DNA of 62,217 nt from Oscillospiraceae bacterium (GTDB taxonomy: Bacteria > Bacillota > Clostridia > Oscillospirales > Ruminococcaceae). The notes beneath the pieces are model-generated. The model saw nothing but the letters and a program-made list of their open reading frames with translations, was not told where the DNA came from and made no database searches. The stretch covers positions 1 to 62,217 of the forward strand of contig JALEHK010000021.1 of assembly GCA_022770625.1 (NCBI GenBank). The letters are read 5' to 3'. Position 1 is the stretch's first letter; the number at the start of each line of letters is the position of its first letter. Both the position numbers and the translations under genes were made by a program. Shown here in pieces: positions 59,668 through 62,217 of this stretch.

Positions 59668-59815
59668 TATGATGTAAATTACAGAATACACGCTTAGCCG
59701 TGTGTCCGTAAATGCTCGATTGTACAAAAATTCCGGCAGGGCAGGTTTTGATAAACCTTTCGCGTGTTTGCGTATCCACGCGTTTACTGGCCGCCGGCCG
59801 AAAGGATGAAATCAA

Positions 59816-60700
59816 ATGGAAAAACAGCGCGAATACCTGCTTTCAACCGAAACCACCTGCGATATGCCGCGGGAATACTACCGTGAACACGGTATCAATC
59901 TTCTCGGCTTGACCTATATCATCGACGGAAAAGAATATGACAGCGCTTCGGATGATAGTCTGACCCCAGATGAATTTTTTGACAAGATCCGGAACGGCGC
60001 CATGCCCAAAACCTCTCAGGTCACGGTCGAAAGCGCCGTCAAATCGTTTGAAGCCATTGTAAAAGAGGGAAAAGACGTTTTTCATCTCGCGTTTTCCTCT
60101 GGCCTTTCCGGCACCTACCAGAGCTGCTGCATTGCCGCCGCCGAGGTCATGGAGCGCCACCCCGGAAGCAAGGTCATCGTTGTCGATTCGCTGGCGGCTT
60201 CGATGGGGCAGGGGCTTATGCTTGACTACTGTGTCCGCCTGAAGGACAAAGGCTTTTCTCTTTCCGAACTGACCGAAACGATCACCCGCGACCGGCTGAA
60301 ATTCTGCCATAACTTTACCGTCAACGACCTGTTCCATCTCCATCGCGGCGGCCGCGTTTCAAAGATGAGCGCGGTGGTCGGCACCGCTCTCGGGATCAAG
60401 CCGCTGCTGCACGTCGATGATGACGGTCACCTGATCAACGTCGGAAAGACCCGCGGCCGGAAACAGGCGTTGACCTGGCTGGTTGACCGGATGGCGGACA
60501 GGATTGGCGACAACAAAAATGAAAAGATCTTTATCTCCCACTCCGCCTGCTATGAGGATGCGAAATTCGTTGCAGATCTGGTTCGGGAGCGGTTCCACAT
60601 CGATGATATTCTGATCGGCGACATCGGACAGGTCATCGGTTCCCATACCGGAATCGGAACGGTTGCCCTCTTCTTTGTCGGCGACACAAGAGATATTTGA
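59816..60700 (+). CDS. DegV-family fatty-acid-binding protein
   Basis: A 294-residue DegV/FakB-like protein. It begins with the EYLLSTETTCDMPREYY segment, has AFSSGLSGTYQSCCIAA and VVDSLAASMGQGLM for ligand phosphate/carboxylate contacts, the HRGGRVSKMSAVVGTALGIKPLL strand, and ends GSHTGIGTVALFF. FakB proteins bind a fatty acid for phosphorylation by FakA; no FakA is nearby. AAAGGATG precedes ATG. The gene shares a terminator with trxB on the opposite strand. Confidence 0.9.
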   Translation: MEKQREYLLSTETTCDMPREYYREHGINLLGLTYIIDGKEYDSASDDSLTPDEFFDKIRNGAMPKTSQVTVESAVKSFEAIVKEGKDVFHLAFSSGLSGTYQSCCIAAAEVMERHPGSKVIVVDSLAASMGQGLMLDYCVRLKDKGFSLSELTETITRDRLKFCHNFTVNDLFHLHRGGRVSKMSAVVGTALGIKPLLHVDDDGHLINVGKTRGRKQALTWLVDRMADRIGDNKNEKIFISHSACYEDAKFVADLVRERFHIDDILIGDIGQVIGSHTGIGTVALFFVGDTRDI

Positions 60701-60708
60701 GTAAAAAG

Positions 60709-60746
60709 AAAACCGGAGGAATGATTTTATTTCCTCCGGTTTTTTC
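60709..60746. terminator. Bidirectional terminator between degV and trxB
   Basis: AAAACCGGAGGAA (60709-60721) pairs with the complementary TTCCTCCGGTTTT arm ending near 60742. T-runs on both strands. Confidence 0.9.
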
Positions 60747-61674
60747 AATTTCTTTTCAGGTATTCCACCGCTGAAAAAGCGGCGTTTGCTCCGTCCGAAA
60801 CGGCGGTCACGATCTGGCGGAGCGCTTTGGTCCTTACGTCTCCCGCCGCAAAAACGCCCGGAAGATTGGTTTTCCCCGTTTCATCCGCGGAAATATATCC
60901 GCCCTCGTCCAGTTTCAGTCCGCCTTCTTTGATAAAGTTTTTCGTCTCCGGCTCCCGGCCGATGCTGACGAATACCCCGTCAACATTCTCCACCGTTTCT
61001 TCTCCGCTTATCCGGTTCTGAAGCCGGATGCCCGAAAATTGCTCCTCGCCGATGAAAGAGAGCGGTACGCTATTGGGGACAAAGCGGATATTCCCGCTTT
61101 TCTCCACGGCTTTTTGATCAACCGCGTCCGCCCGAAGGGTCTCTCTCCGGTGGATCAGCAGGACTTCCCCGCATATTCTCGAAAGCAGAAGCGCCTCATG
61201 CACCGCCGAGTTTCCGCCGCCGATCACCGCCACCTTTTTTCCTTTATACTGCATTCCGTCGCAGGCGGCGCAGCTGTGTACGCCTTTTCCCATAAACCGT
61301 TCTTCGCCGGGGATGCCGAGCCGGCGGGGGACAGCGCCCGATGCAAGGATCACCGTCCGCCCGTAAAAATCGCCCTCGCTCGTTTTCAGCCGTTTGATCT
61401 TGCCCAAAAGCTCTGCGTCCTCAATGTCGGCAAGTTCCGTTTCTGCGCCAAACCGTTCCGCACCCTGCTGCATCGCCTCGCCGAGCGTAAATCCATCGAT
61501 CCCGTCCGGAAAACCGGGATAATTATCGATCGTTTCGGTCAGGGTCATCTGCCCGCCCGCCGATAGCTTTTCGAGAACCAATGTGCTCAGTCCTGCCCGC
61601 GCCGCGTAAAGCGCCGCCGTATAACCGGCCGGGCCTCCGCCCACGATCAGCAGGTCATAGATCGTTTTCTCCAT
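60745..61674 (-). CDS. trxB: Thioredoxin-disulfide reductase
   Basis: A 309-residue flavoprotein that reduces thioredoxin with NADPH. FAD motif DLLIVGGGPAGYTAALYAARAG is near the N-terminus, the redox centre reads CAACDG, the NAD(P) motif KVAVIGGGNSAVHEALLL follows, and the second FAD motif is GVFAAGDVRTKALRQIV. The usual bacterial centre is CATCDG, so the one-residue difference keeps both cysteines. It lies 30 bases after trxA in the same transcript. Confidence 0.95.
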   Translation of the reverse strand: MEKTIYDLLIVGGGPAGYTAALYAARAGLSTLVLEKLSAGGQMTLTETIDNYPGFPDGIDGFTLGEAMQQGAERFGAETELADIEDAELLGKIKRLKTSEGDFYGRTVILASGAVPRRLGIPGEERFMGKGVHSCAACDGMQYKGKKVAVIGGGNSAVHEALLLSRICGEVLLIHRRETLRADAVDQKAVEKSGNIRFVPNSVPLSFIGEEQFSGIRLQNRISGEETVENVDGVFVSIGREPETKNFIKEGGLKLDEGGYISADETGKTNLPGVFAAGDVRTKALRQIVTAVSDGANAAFSAVEYLKRN

Positions 61675-61704
61675 TTCTTTTATCTCCCTGTCATTTTTCT
61701 CCGG

Positions 61705-62034
61705 TTATTCCTGTCCGATATGCTCCCGGATAAACCGGTCGATCGCCGCCTTCGAGTCGGGGCCGACGATCTGGGAAACCGGCTCGCCGTCCTTGAAGAG
61801 GATCAGCGTCGGGATGGAGCGAATGCCGTATTTCCCCGCAAGCTCCGGGAAATCGTCCGTATTGACCTTTCCGGCTTTCAATTTGTCTGCGTATTCAGCG
61901 GCGATTTTATCAAAAGCCGGGCCGATTCTCCGGCAGTCCGGGCACCACGGCGCCCAGAAATCGAGAAGCGCGTAACCTTTCCCGACCGTTTCGGAAAAGT
62001 TTTCTGTATGGATGGTAATCGTCTGTGCGTTCAT
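61705..62034 (-). CDS. trxA: Thioredoxin with WCPDC active site
   Basis: A 109-residue thioredoxin. The fold is normal (LLDFWAPWCPDCRRIGPAFDKIA, KVNTDDFPELAGKYGIRSIPTLILF, cis-Pro in SIPT), but the active site is Trp-Cys-Pro-Asp-Cys instead of Trp-Cys-Gly-Pro-Cys, which should change its redox potential. AAAGGAG precedes ATG. Its promoter (-10 at 62101-62106, -35 at 62125-62130 on the minus strand) lies inside the terminal repeat. Partner reductase trxB is immediately downstream. Confidence 0.93.
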   Translation of the reverse strand: MNAQTITIHTENFSETVGKGYALLDFWAPWCPDCRRIGPAFDKIAAEYADKLKAGKVNTDDFPELAGKYGIRSIPTLILFKDGEPVSQIVGPDSKAAIDRFIREHIGQE

Positions 62035-62076
62035 ATTTTTCTCCTTTCGGGATGCCCTTCAGAACTTCTTTTAAGA

Positions 62077-62217
62077 AAAAAAGGGGTTGTTTACAACTGG
62101 AGTATACATTTTTGAGCTTTACCGCATCAAATATAGATTTTGGGGTCAAGCCCATTTGATTTTCCCTATTGAATTTGCGTAGCAAATTCGTAATGCCAGC
62201 TTGTCTGGCAGAAGGGC
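62077..62217. repeat. Terminal direct repeat, right copy
   Basis: Identical to 1-141. It holds the trxA promoter (minus strand CATCAA and AGTATA blocks at 62125-62130 and 62101-62106). A short hairpin GTTGT/ACAAC lies 62086-62097, right after the -10 in the trxA leader. Confidence 0.95.

Noticed and set aside
59542-59727. 61-codon minus-strand frame upstream of degV
   Set aside because: It spans the degV promoter and the palindromic repeat and lacks a ribosome site; codon pattern is that of AT-rich intergenic DNA.

Overview
The window reads as a chromosomal contig from a spore-forming anaerobe of the class Clostridia, probably Oscillospirales/Ruminococcaceae-like. This rests on gene content (SpoIVB, a SpoIIQ-like LytM protein, a T-box, CIRCE-controlled groESL, RNase Y, archaeal-type ProRS, CyuA, ECF transporters) and on gene style, not on a database match. 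GC is roughly 50% throughout and I see no phage, plasmid backbone, insertion sequence or CRISPR. The first and last 141 bases are identical, so the contig closes on itself in the assembly graph. With groEL, proS, rny, recD2 and tRNAs inside, this is more likely assembler overlap or repeat-mediated false closure than a real replicon.

Layout: 1-438 hairpin-rich repeat region; 439-4793 ECF sigma factor, membrane beta-propeller protein and a transglutaminase lipoprotein; 4806-9282 a pilus/type II secretion-like operon (GspF, four small membrane proteins, PilT-type ATPase) behind an attenuator-like leader; 9344-14336 a tryptophan T-box driving a complete ECF transporter (TrpP-like S subunit, two ATPases, EcfT) followed by a LarA-type racemase; 14363-17389 a lipoprotein, a MATE remnant, five tRNAs and a signal-peptidase-like protein without its catalytic serine; 17542-22810 PPi-type PFK, SpoIVB behind a sigma-G-like promoter, YoaK and CyuA; 22831-29503 (minus) PAS protein, ProRS, APC permease plus C-S lyase, a PAP2 remnant and ComM; 29694-34677 ComEC, HolA, RNase M5-like and small genes; 34734-39221 (minus) RluA, flavin reductase, ComF, RecD2; 39419-41478 RNase Y with a long leader; 41603-49092 (minus) a second PFK, Ppk, Ppx, SerA, SerC; 49539-57394 SpoIIQ-like protein, AEC transporter, CPBP protease, glycerate kinase, PanT-like ECF subunit and two tandem CoaX genes; 57440-59509 groESL; 59601-62034 DegV, TrxB and TrxA.

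Two threads run through the window. The first is a family of modular palindromic repeats (an invariant GCGGARC-type hairpin, a linker, then an interchangeable second hairpin). At all three loci the repeat starts 4-5 bases after the -10 box of a recognisable sigma-A promoter, so it would form the extreme 5' end of the mRNA (holA operon, coaX pair, degV). At the first locus it also lies inside the comEC reading frame, where its 69-base period adds two 23-residue peptide repeats. The second is a set of proteins that keep the fold but lose key residues: CoaX2, the SipW-like protein, the Ppx core, the ComEC tail domain, and an ECF ATPase pair in which each partner has lost the complementary half of the same nucleotide site.

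Functionally the genes cover tryptophan uptake, serine synthesis (SerA/SerC, glycerate kinase), cysteine breakdown (CyuA, PatB/MalY-like), CoA supply (PanT-like/CoaX), polyphosphate turnover, pieces of DNA uptake (ComEC, ComF, ComM, PilT-like) and forespore/engulfment functions. All identifications come from reading motifs; no searches were run.
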